This document shows, in pieces, positions 46,381 to 55,684 of a stretch of 64,000 nucleotides of DNA. The stretch comes from Winogradskyella sp. KYW1333. GTDB lineage: Bacteria; Bacteroidota; Bacteroidia; Flavobacteriales; Flavobacteriaceae. Where the stretch lies: positions 372,001 to 436,000 of the forward strand of contig NZ_QPHL01000016.1 of NCBI RefSeq assembly GCF_003335675.1. Direction: 5' to 3'. Numbering within the stretch: position 1 is the stretch's first letter; every line of letters begins with the position of its first letter. The translations under genes and the position numbers were made by a program. A model generated the notes under the pieces. The model was not told where the DNA came from, ran no database searches, and saw only the letters and a list, made by a program, of their open reading frames with translations.

Positions 46381-47287
46381 AACGTTAATTTCCATTGTAG
46401 GTCCTACAGCGATTGGTAAAACTTCATTAAGTGTTTTACTCGCCAAACATTTTAATACTGAAATAATATCTGCTGATTCAAGACAGTTTTATAAAGAGAT
46501 GAATATTGGAACGGCCGTGCCTTCTGAAGACGAATTAAAGGCTGCACCACATCATTTTATTCAACATAAATCAATAAAAGAGAAATATTCTGTTGGTGAT
46601 TTTGAAAAGGATGCTATTGAAACTATTAATCAGATCCATAAATATAATCCGGTTGTGGTTATGGTTGGTGGATCGGGTTTATATGTTGATGCAGTGACAA
46701 AGGGATTAGACGACTTCCCTAAAATTGACGCTTCAATTAGGGAAAACTTAAATCAACAGCTAAAAAATAAAGGACTAGAATCTTTACAAAATCAATTAAA
46801 GGAACTGGATGGAAGATCATATGATAACATAGCTATAGAGAACCCTCATCGAGTAATAAGAGCTTTAGAAATTTGTATTGGTACTGGGAAACCTTTTAGT
46901 TACTTTCTTACCAATAAAAATAAAGCGCGAGAATTTAAGACTATTATAATCGGTCTTGATGCAGAAAGGGAACTAATCTATAATAGAATTAATCAACGAG
47001 TCGATATAATGATTGATAATGGGCTTATTAACGAAGCTAAAAGATTATATCGATATAGAGATTTAAATGCTTTAAATACGGTTGGCTACAAAGAATTATT
47101 CGAATTTTTTGACGGTAATATAAGCTTGGATTTTGCAATATCAGAAATTAAGAAAAATACAAGAAGATTCGCAAAACGCCAACTCACGTGGTTTAGAAAA
47201 AATAAGGAAATCAATTGGTTTGATTACACAACCAATACAAATGAAAGTATTGATTTTTTAGAAAATGAAATAAAAAAAACCAGCTAA
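46373..47287 (+). CDS. miaA: tRNA dimethylallyltransferase
   Basis: 304 aa. Adds an isopentenyl group to A37 of tRNAs reading UNN codons. P-loop ISIVGPTAIGKTSL, substrate Asp/Arg in ISADSRQFYKEMNIGTAVP, VGGSGLYVDAVTKG, and ALNTVGYKELFEFF followed by FAKRQLTWFRK. The stop codon lies in the loop of the terminator. Last gene of the plus-strand block. Confidence 0.97.
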   Translation: MTKTLISIVGPTAIGKTSLSVLLAKHFNTEIISADSRQFYKEMNIGTAVPSEDELKAAPHHFIQHKSIKEKYSVGDFEKDAIETINQIHKYNPVVVMVGGSGLYVDAVTKGLDDFPKIDASIRENLNQQLKNKGLESLQNQLKELDGRSYDNIAIENPHRVIRALEICIGTGKPFSYFLTNKNKAREFKTIIIGLDAERELIYNRINQRVDIMIDNGLINEAKRLYRYRDLNALNTVGYKELFEFFDGNISLDFAISEIKKNTRRFAKRQLTWFRKNKEINWFDYTTNTNESIDFLENEIKKTS

Positions 47288-47297
47288 AAGCTGGTTT
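47277..47297. terminator. shared terminator between miaA and the two-component operon
   Basis: Perfect stem AAACCAGCT / AGCTGGTTT with a 3-nt loop. The minus-strand reading is followed by a long T-run (A-run 47272-47279), so it is strong for the response-regulator operon; toward plus the tail is TCTAATTTT. Confidence 0.88.
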
Positions 47298-47305
47298 CTA
47301 ATTTT

Positions 47306-48016
47306 CTAATCGTTGTTGTTTATCACAAGTCTAAATCCTTCTCCATGAATATTGAGGATTTCTACATTAGGATCTGGCTTTAAATATTTACGCAACTTTG
47401 CGATGTAAACATCCATACTTCTTGAAGTAAAGTAATTATCATCTCTCCATATCTTAGTTAATGCAAGCTCTCTTGGCATTAGGTCATTTTCATGCAATGC
47501 TAACAAACGTAACAATTCATTTTCTTTTGGTGATAATTTTGCAGGCTCTCCTCCATCGAACTTGAGGAAACGTAATTTTGAATTTAAATCAAACCTTCCA
47601 ATTTTAAATTCGAACTGCTTACTATCTGCAACTGTATCCGTAGCCTTACGCTGCATGATAGCCTTAATTTTCATTAACAGTACTTCACTGTCAAAAGGTT
47701 TATTTAAATAATCATCTGCACCCACTTTGTAGCCTTTTAATACATCTTCTTTCATTGCTTTCGCAGTTAAAAAGATAATTGGTACATCTGTATTTTTTTC
47801 TCTAATTTCCTTAGCGAGTGTAAAGCCGTCTTTATATGGCATCATTACGTCAAGGATGCAAAGATCGTAATCGTCTTTTTTGAACTTCTCAAAACCTTCC
47901 ATTCCATTTTTAGCATGGACAACGTCGTAATCGTTCATCATTAAATAATCTTTTAAAACAGTTCCAAAATTTGGATCGTCTTCTACTAACAGAATTTTCT
48001 TGTTTTGTTCTTCCAT
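47306..48016 (-). CDS. OmpR-type response regulator (RprY-like)
   Basis: 236 aa. Receiver domain: KILLVEDDPNFG acidic pocket, phosphoacceptor Asp56 in LCILDVMMPYKDG, Thr/Lys in IIFLTAKA and LNKPFDSE; winged-helix DNA-binding domain with LSPKENELLRLL and SMDVYIAKLRKYLK. It sits 9 nt after the kinase gene on the same transcript. The resemblance is to RprX/RprY of Bacteroides, whose signal remains poorly defined. Confidence 0.95.
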   Translation of the reverse strand: MEEQNKKILLVEDDPNFGTVLKDYLMMNDYDVVHAKNGMEGFEKFKKDDYDLCILDVMMPYKDGFTLAKEIREKNTDVPIIFLTAKAMKEDVLKGYKVGADDYLNKPFDSEVLLMKIKAIMQRKATDTVADSKQFEFKIGRFDLNSKLRFLKFDGGEPAKLSPKENELLRLLALHENDLMPRELALTKIWRDDNYFTSRSMDVYIAKLRKYLKPDPNVEILNIHGEGFRLVINNND

Positions 48017-48025
48017 GATTCTTTT

Positions 48026-49591
48026 TTATGATATTAATGATAGTCTTATATTAAAGGTACTACCTTTTCCTTTTTCGCTTTCAACTGATATATAACCTTG
48101 ATGGTCTTCCACTATTCTTTTTACATAGGCTAAACCTAACCCATGACCTTTTACGTTATGTACATTACCGGTATGTTCTCTATAAAATTTCTCGAACACA
48201 CGTTTTACCACTTGTTTTGACATTCCGTTACCCTGATCTGCAATTTTAAGTATAATGTTGTTACCAATATTTTCAGTGTATATATCTATTTTTGGTGTAT
48301 CATCTGAATACTTAATTGCATTATCTAATATATTAACGATAACATTCGTAAAATGTGTTTCATTCGCCAATATTGATGACTTAACGGCTTTAAAGTGTGT
48401 ATTTACATATCCATTTCTGTCTTCAACAATTAACTCTACATGCGTAATTGCATCTTCAATTAAATGATGAAGTTTCAATCTCTCCTTACTAATATTTAAC
48501 TCATTCTTCTCTAATTTAGATATACGCAAAACATTTTCTACCTGTGCATGCATACGCTTATTTTCATCCCTTATCATTCTTAGGTATCGCTTTACTTTAT
48601 CTTCATCATTAATGATTTTAGGGTTTTTTATTGAGTCAAGTGCTAAATTAATAGTAGCAATAGGAGTTTTAAACTCATGCGTCATATTATTGATAAAATC
48701 TGTCTTTATCTGTGATATTTGCCTTTGTCTTATTAATTGATAAATAGCACCAGAATATGCCAGTATAATTACACTTGTAAATACTACTGACAAGACAATC
48801 ATCCACATTATTGAAGATAACAAATACTTTCGCCTATCTGGGAAATCAACCCATAGCTTATAGCTGCTTTCGTTATTGTTATCTAAAAAAATATAAACAC
48901 CATAAGCATTTTCCTTTTCAAAATTCTCAGTTTGAACCTTTGTAGCGAGGTCATCATCATAGATTGCAAACTCAAAATCTAGATTAACGCCTTCATCTTT
49001 TAATTCTCTATTTAATAAGGTTTCAACTTGTAAAGCTGTTACGCGTTTATAAATTGGGATATCCTTTAGCATATCCTTAAATGTATCTTCATACATCTGT
49101 CTATCTAATGCAGGCATTGAAGAATATTGAATAAGGCGCTCACTAGGTGCAATTACATTTTTACCATCAATCTGAGAATTATTATATATCTCAGTAACAC
49201 GCTCATTAGAACGTTTGCTTATCGCAAAACTGTCAGCATCAATTTCAAAGAACAATGAGGGCACTTTAAAACGCTCCTCCAAAACCGTATTACGGTGAAC
49301 AATAGTTTTGTCGTTAATATCGTCTTCAGTGGTTATAAATAAACGCTTAATAACCGTTGAATCAGGTCTTTCATTTTTGCTTAAGAATGGTTGAAGTTTT
49401 ATAAGTGAGTTTCTAAGTTCCATCTCTTCAATGTCTCTAGAAACAAAACTTAAAGCTCGTTTTACACTACGTGTAAAATTCTTCTCCTCATTCTGTAAAC
49501 TATTGTTTATAAAAAATGATTGCACAAAAATGATACCAATAAGTGATAGACTCATTAATATCACTAAAAAGACGAATAGCTTCTTACCCAT
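48026..49591 (-). CDS. sensor histidine kinase (RprX-like)
   Basis: 521 aa. Two membrane segments (about residues 5-28 and 258-282) frame a ~230-residue periplasmic sensor region. Then the HisKA domain with phospho-His in THEFKTPIATINLALDS and the HATPase domain: NVIVNILDNAIKYSDD (N box), KIADQGNGM (G1), VKGHGLGLAYVKRIVEDH (G2). Signal unknown. First gene of the operon; strong promoter ending 4 nt before the ATG. Confidence 0.95.
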   Translation of the reverse strand: MGKKLFVFLVILMSLSLIGIIFVQSFFINNSLQNEEKNFTRSVKRALSFVSRDIEEMELRNSLIKLQPFLSKNERPDSTVIKRLFITTEDDINDKTIVHRNTVLEERFKVPSLFFEIDADSFAISKRSNERVTEIYNNSQIDGKNVIAPSERLIQYSSMPALDRQMYEDTFKDMLKDIPIYKRVTALQVETLLNRELKDEGVNLDFEFAIYDDDLATKVQTENFEKENAYGVYIFLDNNNESSYKLWVDFPDRRKYLLSSIMWMIVLSVVFTSVIILAYSGAIYQLIRQRQISQIKTDFINNMTHEFKTPIATINLALDSIKNPKIINDEDKVKRYLRMIRDENKRMHAQVENVLRISKLEKNELNISKERLKLHHLIEDAITHVELIVEDRNGYVNTHFKAVKSSILANETHFTNVIVNILDNAIKYSDDTPKIDIYTENIGNNIILKIADQGNGMSKQVVKRVFEKFYREHTGNVHNVKGHGLGLAYVKRIVEDHQGYISVESEKGKGSTFNIRLSLIS

Positions 49592-49595
49592 CGGT

Positions 49596-49624
49596 CAAAT
49601 TTAACATTTTAACATTTAGCACAA
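49596..49624 (-). promoter_or_regulatory. promoter of the two-component operon
   Basis: Minus strand: TTTG, 18-nt spacer, TAAATTTG, ending 4 nt before the kinase ATG. Full consensus; the mRNA would be leaderless or nearly so. Confidence 0.72.
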
Positions 49625-49661
49625 ATTAGGTTTAACCTTACATTAACAAAAGGCAGGTAAC

Positions 49662-50252
49662 CTACTCTGCTGAGATTTTAAGAAGCTTTTTGTGAATCTG
49701 CAATGCTTGTTTCTTTGCTTGGTCTAAATCGTTATTTGAAATTACAAAGTCTGAAAGCTTCTTTTTGTGAGAATCAGTCCATTGATTATTTATAACAGCT
49801 TTGACCTTTTCTCGTGTAGTATCCTCTCTATCTAAAATTCTTTCAATCCTCAAATTTTCGTCAGCTACAACCGTAATGATATAATCGTAATTAGATTGTA
49901 AATTATTTTCGAAGATGATTGCTGCTTCCTTTAAAATATATGGTGCGTCTTGTTTTTTTAACCATCGTTTAAAGTGTGAAGCTACTTTTGGATGAACAAT
50001 TGCATTCATTTGATTTAGCAATGATTTATCTTTAAAAATCATTTTTGCTAAAAAGGGTCTATTTAATTTACCGTCTACATAAGCCTCATCACCAAAAAGT
50101 TGAATTAATTTTCGCTTAATAACTTTTGATCTATTCATTAGTGCTTTGGCTTCCTTGTCTGCTACATATAAAGGTATACCAAATGATTTTAAATAATTTG
50201 ATATTGTAGTTTTACCACTACCTATACCACCAGTAATACCAACTACTACCAT
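49662..50252 (-). CDS. coaE: dephospho-CoA kinase
   Basis: 196 aa. Last step of coenzyme A synthesis: phosphorylates dephospho-CoA. P-loop VGITGGIGSGKTTIS, YVADKEAKALMN, VHPKVASHFKRW, EAAIIFENN, ILDREDTTREKVKAVINNQW. It starts 1 nt after the stop of the YbbR gene, so translation is coupled. Confidence 0.97.
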   Translation of the reverse strand: MVVVGITGGIGSGKTTISNYLKSFGIPLYVADKEAKALMNRSKVIKRKLIQLFGDEAYVDGKLNRPFLAKMIFKDKSLLNQMNAIVHPKVASHFKRWLKKQDAPYILKEAAIIFENNLQSNYDYIITVVADENLRIERILDREDTTREKVKAVINNQWTDSHKKKLSDFVISNNDLDQAKKQALQIHKKLLKISAE

Positions 50253-50253
50253 A

Positions 50254-51204
50254 TTATAATTTAATAAAATCTACACGTTTTTGTTTTATACTAGATCTTT
50301 TAACAAAATCTGGTTTTACTACAATCTTTGGAATCATAAATTGTTGTCCATTATTAACTTCATTAAAATCGCACTCAACTTTAAAGTTAGATTCATTTAT
50401 AGATTTAAAACGATTCAAATCTATGTAATAGGATACTGTAACTGTTTTAGGGAAATAATTAATGTTAACATCATTTGGAGCATTTTTAATTACTACGGGA
50501 ACTTCGATTGCACCTTCTGTAAATCGTTCAACATCGCCAGTAACCGTAACAAATTTAGGAACCACTTGTACATCCTTTAATTGTGAAATATCCAAATTTA
50601 ACACCTGATTAATATCCATTTTTATATCAGTAAGTGCAAGTAATTCAGTATTTATTGAATTAATGTTTTCAATACTAGACATTGGTCCAACTAACTTTAC
50701 ACTATCAATATCCATATTTAATTCTCCGAGTAAATCAAAACCTAAGGCATACTTAAAATCCTTATTTATTACAACATCTACATATTTCGTAGCCATCTCT
50801 GAATATCTCAAAATCAAAGAGTCTGGATTGAGGGTCAGTAATTTATAAGGACTGCCCAGCGCCTCTTCAATTCTATACTTTTGCCGTTGTACCTCAAGAA
50901 CAATTTCATTATCTCTTATAACTACATCTTTCTTTGCATCAATCATGATTGTTTTTGAATCTTGAAATAAATAAGGTAATAAGGTAAATCCTTTTGCCTC
51001 CACAAAAGCGATAATTTTATTTAAAGAGTCATACTCAACAACAATCTCTTCATCTAGATTAAACAGTTCAACTTTAAGTGCAATATTTTGCTTATAGTCA
51101 TTGGAAAGCTTAGAAAATATGAGAAACAAAAAAGCCAATACAAAAAATATACTGAACCTTTTTACATCTTTCTTTCTTAAATAATTTGAAATTTTCTTCT
51201 TCAT
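50254..51204 (-). CDS. YbbR-like domain protein
   Basis: 316 aa. A short basic N-terminus, one membrane helix (about residues 17-35, FSIFFVLAFLFLIFSKL), then a periplasmic part of YbbR-like beta repeats (KLVGPMSSIENINSINTE; FVTVTGDVERFTEGAIEVPV; NYFPKTVTVSYYIDL). In Firmicutes YbbR proteins (CdaR) regulate the c-di-AMP cyclase; here the order YbbR-coaE is conserved but no cyclase gene is adjacent, so that role is not assumed. Confidence 0.85.
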   Translation of the reverse strand: MKKKISNYLRKKDVKRFSIFFVLAFLFLIFSKLSNDYKQNIALKVELFNLDEEIVVEYDSLNKIIAFVEAKGFTLLPYLFQDSKTIMIDAKKDVVIRDNEIVLEVQRQKYRIEEALGSPYKLLTLNPDSLILRYSEMATKYVDVVINKDFKYALGFDLLGELNMDIDSVKLVGPMSSIENINSINTELLALTDIKMDINQVLNLDISQLKDVQVVPKFVTVTGDVERFTEGAIEVPVVIKNAPNDVNINYFPKTVTVSYYIDLNRFKSINESNFKVECDFNEVNNGQQFMIPKIVVKPDFVKRSSIKQKRVDFIKL

Positions 51205-51213
51205 TAATAAAAT

Positions 51214-52224
51214 CTATTCTTTAAAAAATAACAGAGGAAACACTTTATTTGGTTCTCTTTTTAATAAACCAACCATTAAACTAGATTTTAAAAAGCCATA
51301 TCCATATCCGAAAAACTGTATAAGAATTGCCAATATAGATTGAATAGCTACAATAATATTTTTATTTACAATAAATGATATTATTAATGCCAATATAAAG
51401 TAAAATACATATAGATATAAAGGCCATGTTACAACTTTAAACACCAATAATAATATTGAAGTTAACAAACCTATGCTGAAAAGTGTCGGAAACCAATATA
51501 CGATGCTTCTTGATTCTGGGTGCCACTTATTTAGGATGGGCCTTACCATACCAAATTTATTGACTTGTGTATAAAATTTAGACCATGAAATGCGTCTTTT
51601 ATGGAAAACTATGGCATTTGGTATTAAAACTGTTTTATATCCTAATTTTAATAATCTCAAGGACAAATCCGGATCTTCTCCTGGGTGAATATTTCCAAAT
51701 CCTTGTGTATCTACAAACGCTCGTCTAGATAATCCCATATTAAAGCTTCTAGGTTGAAACTTATTGACATGCTTCTTCCCGCCTCTTATTCCTCCAGTTG
51801 TGATAACCGATGTCATGGCAAAACTTATGGCCTTCTGCAAATTAGAAAATGATGTATGGGCAGTATCTGGCCCACCAAAGCAGTCGTAATATGTTTTGTT
51901 AAGAAAAGTGGTCACTTCTGTTAAGTAGTTACTTGGCAACAACACATCTGAATCTAATATTATAAAGTAATTTCCTTTGGCTTTATTCATTCCGTAATTT
52001 CGGGAATTACCAGGGCCCGTATTTTTTTTAAAGTAATACGAAATATTTAAATCAGTTTTAAATTCTTCTAAAATATGTTCTGATGATTGAGTGGAACCGT
52101 CTTCTACAATTACAATTTCATATTGGTAATTACCCTCAAGACTTAAAAAACTATCTAGTAACTCTTTTACTTCTTGAGGCCTATTAAATACAGGTATAAC
52201 AAATGAAAATAAAAAGCCCTTCAT
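51214..52224 (-). CDS. membrane glycosyltransferase family 2
   Basis: 336 aa. GT-A domain: FVIPVFNRPQEVKELLDSF, IVIVEDGSTQSSE, GPGNSRNYGMNKAKGNYFIILDSD with the metal DxD, then GGPDTAHTSF, GMSRRAF-type acceptor loop (NMGLSRRAFVDTQGF) and EDPDLSLRLLKLGY. Three C-terminal membrane helices (about residues 240-325). Likely a processive or lipid-linked sugar transferase of the inner membrane; product unknown. Confidence 0.9.
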   Translation of the reverse strand: MKGFLFSFVIPVFNRPQEVKELLDSFLSLEGNYQYEIVIVEDGSTQSSEHILEEFKTDLNISYYFKKNTGPGNSRNYGMNKAKGNYFIILDSDVLLPSNYLTEVTTFLNKTYYDCFGGPDTAHTSFSNLQKAISFAMTSVITTGGIRGGKKHVNKFQPRSFNMGLSRRAFVDTQGFGNIHPGEDPDLSLRLLKLGYKTVLIPNAIVFHKRRISWSKFYTQVNKFGMVRPILNKWHPESRSIVYWFPTLFSIGLLTSILLLVFKVVTWPLYLYVFYFILALIISFIVNKNIIVAIQSILAILIQFFGYGYGFLKSSLMVGLLKREPNKVFPLLFFKE

Positions 52225-52230
52225 ACCCTA

Positions 52231-52238
52231 CAAATGTA
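52231..52238 (-). promoter_or_regulatory. -7 element for the glycosyltransferase gene
   Basis: Minus-strand TACATTTG (exact TAnnTTTG) ending 6 nt before the ATG; near-leaderless. The -33 position falls in the end of the upstream gene. Confidence 0.4.
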
Positions 52239-52253
52239 ATTAAACCGTTACGT

Positions 52254-53954
52254 TTATTTTTTAATAAACTTTATTATTTCTTGTGAAGAATTTAAAGATA
52301 GTCTCAAAAAATAAATCCCAGGTTCTAAACTAGTAACATCCAATGAAATTTCATTTTTATTCATATTTGCCGAAATATTTACCTCACCAAGTAGGTTATA
52401 AACCATAACTTCTTCAATAGGGAGAGAAGATTCAATATTAAGAATTTCAGTAGTCGGAATTGGGAATAATTTGATTTCACTGGTATTTGACTCTTCTATT
52501 GATAATGAAGATCCCTCAACTATTTTTAGATTCTGATTTGGAGATACATTATAAAAAATATCCTCAGTTCCACTCAACCAATTCACTTTAACATAGTCAA
52601 TTACAGTGGCATCTCCAATTCCAAATATCTCACTAGCAGAATTCTGAGAGAGATAGCCTTCACCAATTAATGTATATCTATATTGTTTTTCACCATTAAC
52701 CGAAATTTCAATCATGGAACCAACACCATTTCTATTGCTTATAGTCCCTTCTAATTTAACTTTTAACCAATTGTTAGTATTATTAGAGTTATTCTTCCAA
52801 AGGAAAATATTATCATGGTTAATATTATTCACTAAAATTTCTGGGTAACCATCATTGTCAATATCACCTATGGCATTAGAATAGCTAATTGCATAATCAT
52901 CAGGAATTGCTTCATTTTCAAGTATATACTCGTCATTGTTATTTGTGAAAAGTGCAGATGATAAATATCCCGATACCGTACCATCATGTTCAGCGCTTAC
53001 ATATATATCTAAATCTCCATCATTCTCGGCATCTAAAAATACAGAGCCCCAAGCGACACTATTCATTGCAGTATTTGACGACAGTGTTTCATCACTAAAG
53101 GTGCCATTACCGTTATTCTTTAACAAAACATTTCCAACAACATCATTGGTTACATAAATATCTAGCCAACTATCTGAATTATAGTCACCTATGGTAACGG
53201 ACATTGCATCTATGGTGATGTCAGTACCCGTTTCAAATCCAACTTCAGTAAATGTGCCATCACCATTATTTTTGTACATGATATTTGGATACTCAACTTT
53301 ATCGTTAGCAACATAGATATCCTGAAACCCATCTTTGTTATAATCAATAAACGCCGAGCAAAAAGACAAGGTACCTGTTGTAATAAGTCCGGATTCCGAA
53401 TTAACTAGTGAAAACGTGTTATTTCCATTGTTTTTATAGAGAATATTTGGAATTGTTGTATCTCTATTAGATAAAAATACATCTAAGAATCCATCATTAT
53501 TATAATCTCCCCAAGATGCTCCATAGGTTACTAATACTTCGTTTAGCAATCCTGAAGTGCTAGTAATATCTTGAAGTATCATATTACCTAAGTTTTCATA
53601 TAGCCTATTAATACTTGTGTCACTGGTGACAAATAGATCATTATCGCCATCATTATCAATATCTACCCAATTAACTTGTTTATTGCGCCAATTGTTATTT
53701 GCAATATTTAAAGTTTGCTCTACAAAGTTTCCGTTGATGTTTTTATAAAACCTTACTGGATCATCATCTGCTGTCGCTACAGTCAAATCATCCCAGCCAT
53801 CATTATCATAATCAAAGAATGAAACTCCATTGCCAAATAGTGTATTACCGCAAATGATTTCAACACCCAAGGTTTCCGCTTCATTATCAAATGCAATCTG
53901 TGCAACGCTTAAGTTGATTGATAATAAGTATAAAGTCAATTGGTAAAACTTCAC
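52254..53954 (-). CDS. CRTAC1-like FG-GAP/ASPIC protein with T9SS tail (copy 4)
   Basis: 566 aa. Signal peptide (ends LSINLSVAQ). Seven FG-GAP/VCBS-type repeats with Asp-rich Ca loops (FFDYDNDGWDDLTVATAD, VDIDNDGDNDLFVTSD, GDYNNDGFLDVFLSN, IDYNKDGFQDIYVAND, GDYNSDSWLDIYVTND, LDAENDGDLDIYVSAE, GDIDNDGYPEILVNN), i.e. a seven-bladed propeller; then an ASPIC/UnbV domain (NWLKVKLEGTISNRNGVGS). The last ~75 residues are a T9SS type A sorting domain ending EIIKFIKK. Secreted or surface-attached. Most divergent of the four tandem paralogues. Confidence 0.93.
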   Translation of the reverse strand: MKFYQLTLYLLSINLSVAQIAFDNEAETLGVEIICGNTLFGNGVSFFDYDNDGWDDLTVATADDDPVRFYKNINGNFVEQTLNIANNNWRNKQVNWVDIDNDGDNDLFVTSDTSINRLYENLGNMILQDITSTSGLLNEVLVTYGASWGDYNNDGFLDVFLSNRDTTIPNILYKNNGNNTFSLVNSESGLITTGTLSFCSAFIDYNKDGFQDIYVANDKVEYPNIMYKNNGDGTFTEVGFETGTDITIDAMSVTIGDYNSDSWLDIYVTNDVVGNVLLKNNGNGTFSDETLSSNTAMNSVAWGSVFLDAENDGDLDIYVSAEHDGTVSGYLSSALFTNNNDEYILENEAIPDDYAISYSNAIGDIDNDGYPEILVNNINHDNIFLWKNNSNNTNNWLKVKLEGTISNRNGVGSMIEISVNGEKQYRYTLIGEGYLSQNSASEIFGIGDATVIDYVKVNWLSGTEDIFYNVSPNQNLKIVEGSSLSIEESNTSEIKLFPIPTTEILNIESSLPIEEVMVYNLLGEVNISANMNKNEISLDVTSLEPGIYFLRLSLNSSQEIIKFIKK

Positions 53955-53983
53955 AATTAGGAATACTTGATAATTAAAATAAT

Positions 53984-55684
53984 CTATTGTTTTATAATTC
54001 TAATGCTACTTAACGCATCGATAAATTCAATTTTTACAATATAGGTGCCTTTTTGCATATTCGTGAGATCAACTTCACAATGGATAGCTTTAGGGTGAGA
54101 TGACATTACCAATTGACCCAGCAGATTATAAACTCTTACAGATTCAATTTCTTTTTTTGCATCTAAAGTTAGTATATCATCAACTGGGTTTGGATAAAAT
54201 GTCAATCCTTCCAGATTTTCATAATCATTCAAAGAAAGTGAAGAACCCTCCACAATATTCAATGTTTGGTTAGCAGAGACATTATAAATAATATCTTCAA
54301 TACCACTTAACCATTTCACCTTTATATAATCTACTATTGTTTCAATACCCAATCCAAAATGTTCGGTAGCCGAATTTTGGGACAGGTAGCCTTCACCCAA
54401 GCACGAATAGCGATATTGTTTATTTCCATTTATAGAAATCTCAATAAATGACCCTACACCGTTTCTGTTACTTGTTGTCCCTTCAAGTTTCACTTTCAAC
54501 CAATTATTGCTTGTATTGGTATTATTTTTCCAGAGAAATATATTTTCGTGATCTATATTATTTACCACTATTTCTGGATAACCATCATTGTCGGTATCTC
54601 CTAACGCATTGCCAAAACTGTATGCGAAATCATTTGGTACCGCATTGTTATTAAGTTGAAAATATGAGGTGTCAACATTCTCATAAAAGGCAGATGATAA
54701 ATATTGAGGTAAAGAACCGTTACTTTCACCACTAACATATAAATCCAAATCCATATCGTTATCTGCATCTAAAAATACTGCACCCCAACCATTACTATTA
54801 AATGTGACCTGATGCGATTGTGCCATATCTGAAAAAGTTCCATTACCATTATTAATTAAAAGGACACTATCTAGGTCATCGTTTGTAATGTAAATATCCA
54901 AATAGGAATCATTATTTATATCCTCGACAGTGACAGACATTGCTCCAATATACACATCAGATCCAGTTTCAAACCCAACCTCAGTAAATGTACCGTCACC
55001 GTTATTTCTGTACATTAGATTTGGGTTAACATATTTGTCATTTGACACATAAATATCCTGATCACCATCATTGTCATAATCCATAAAGGCGGAACAAAAA
55101 GACATGTAGCCATCAGTTAATAAGCCTGCTTCAACATTAGCCAGGGTAAAGGTTTTATCTCCATTATTCTTATAAAGGATATTTGGAATATTTGGGTCAC
55201 GAACACTAATAAATACATCTAAAAAACCATCATTATTATAGTCACCCCAAGACGCACCATAATATGGGAAATTATCAGTTAACATGCCAGATGTTGAAGT
55301 AATCTCGGACATTATCATATTGCCCAAATTTTCAAATAATCTGTTACCGGAATTATCACTAGTTATAAAAAGATCATTATCGCCGTCATTATCAATATCT
55401 ACCCAATTAATTTGCTTATTTCTGTCTTCATTGTTTGGGATGTTAATTGTATGGTAAACATAATTTCCATTGATGTTTTTCAGGAAGTGAATCGGTTCTC
55501 CATCAACTGAAGCGATTGTAATATCATCCCAACCATCATTGTCATAATCATAAAATGAGATACCGTTTCCAAACAAAGTATAATAACAGTCAACGCTAAC
55601 TCCAAGTTGCTGTGCACTTTCCGTAAAGGACACCTGACCATGAAGGTTCAATGAAAATATTATTAAAATTAAGCACCACCTCAT
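53984..55684 (-). CDS. CRTAC1-like FG-GAP/ASPIC protein with T9SS tail (copy 3)
   Basis: 566 aa, same architecture as its neighbours: signal (ends LNLHGQ), seven Asp-rich propeller repeats (e.g. FYDYDNDGWDDITIASVD, MDYDNDGDQDIYVSND, LDADNDMDLDLYVSGE), ASPIC/UnbV domain (NWLKVKLEGTTSNRNGVGSF, GEGYLSQNSATEHFGLG), then a sorting domain with FYPNPVDDILTLDA and a final RIIKQ. Its ATG overlaps the stop of copy 2 by 4 nt, so these two are translated from one mRNA. ASPIC/UnbV domains occur with FG-GAP repeats in eukaryotic CRTAC1; their ligand in bacteria is unknown. Confidence 0.93.
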   Translation of the reverse strand: MRWCLILIIFSLNLHGQVSFTESAQQLGVSVDCYYTLFGNGISFYDYDNDGWDDITIASVDGEPIHFLKNINGNYVYHTINIPNNEDRNKQINWVDIDNDGDNDLFITSDNSGNRLFENLGNMIMSEITSTSGMLTDNFPYYGASWGDYNNDGFLDVFISVRDPNIPNILYKNNGDKTFTLANVEAGLLTDGYMSFCSAFMDYDNDGDQDIYVSNDKYVNPNLMYRNNGDGTFTEVGFETGSDVYIGAMSVTVEDINNDSYLDIYITNDDLDSVLLINNGNGTFSDMAQSHQVTFNSNGWGAVFLDADNDMDLDLYVSGESNGSLPQYLSSAFYENVDTSYFQLNNNAVPNDFAYSFGNALGDTDNDGYPEIVVNNIDHENIFLWKNNTNTSNNWLKVKLEGTTSNRNGVGSFIEISINGNKQYRYSCLGEGYLSQNSATEHFGLGIETIVDYIKVKWLSGIEDIIYNVSANQTLNIVEGSSLSLNDYENLEGLTFYPNPVDDILTLDAKKEIESVRVYNLLGQLVMSSHPKAIHCEVDLTNMQKGTYIVKIEFIDALSSIRIIKQ

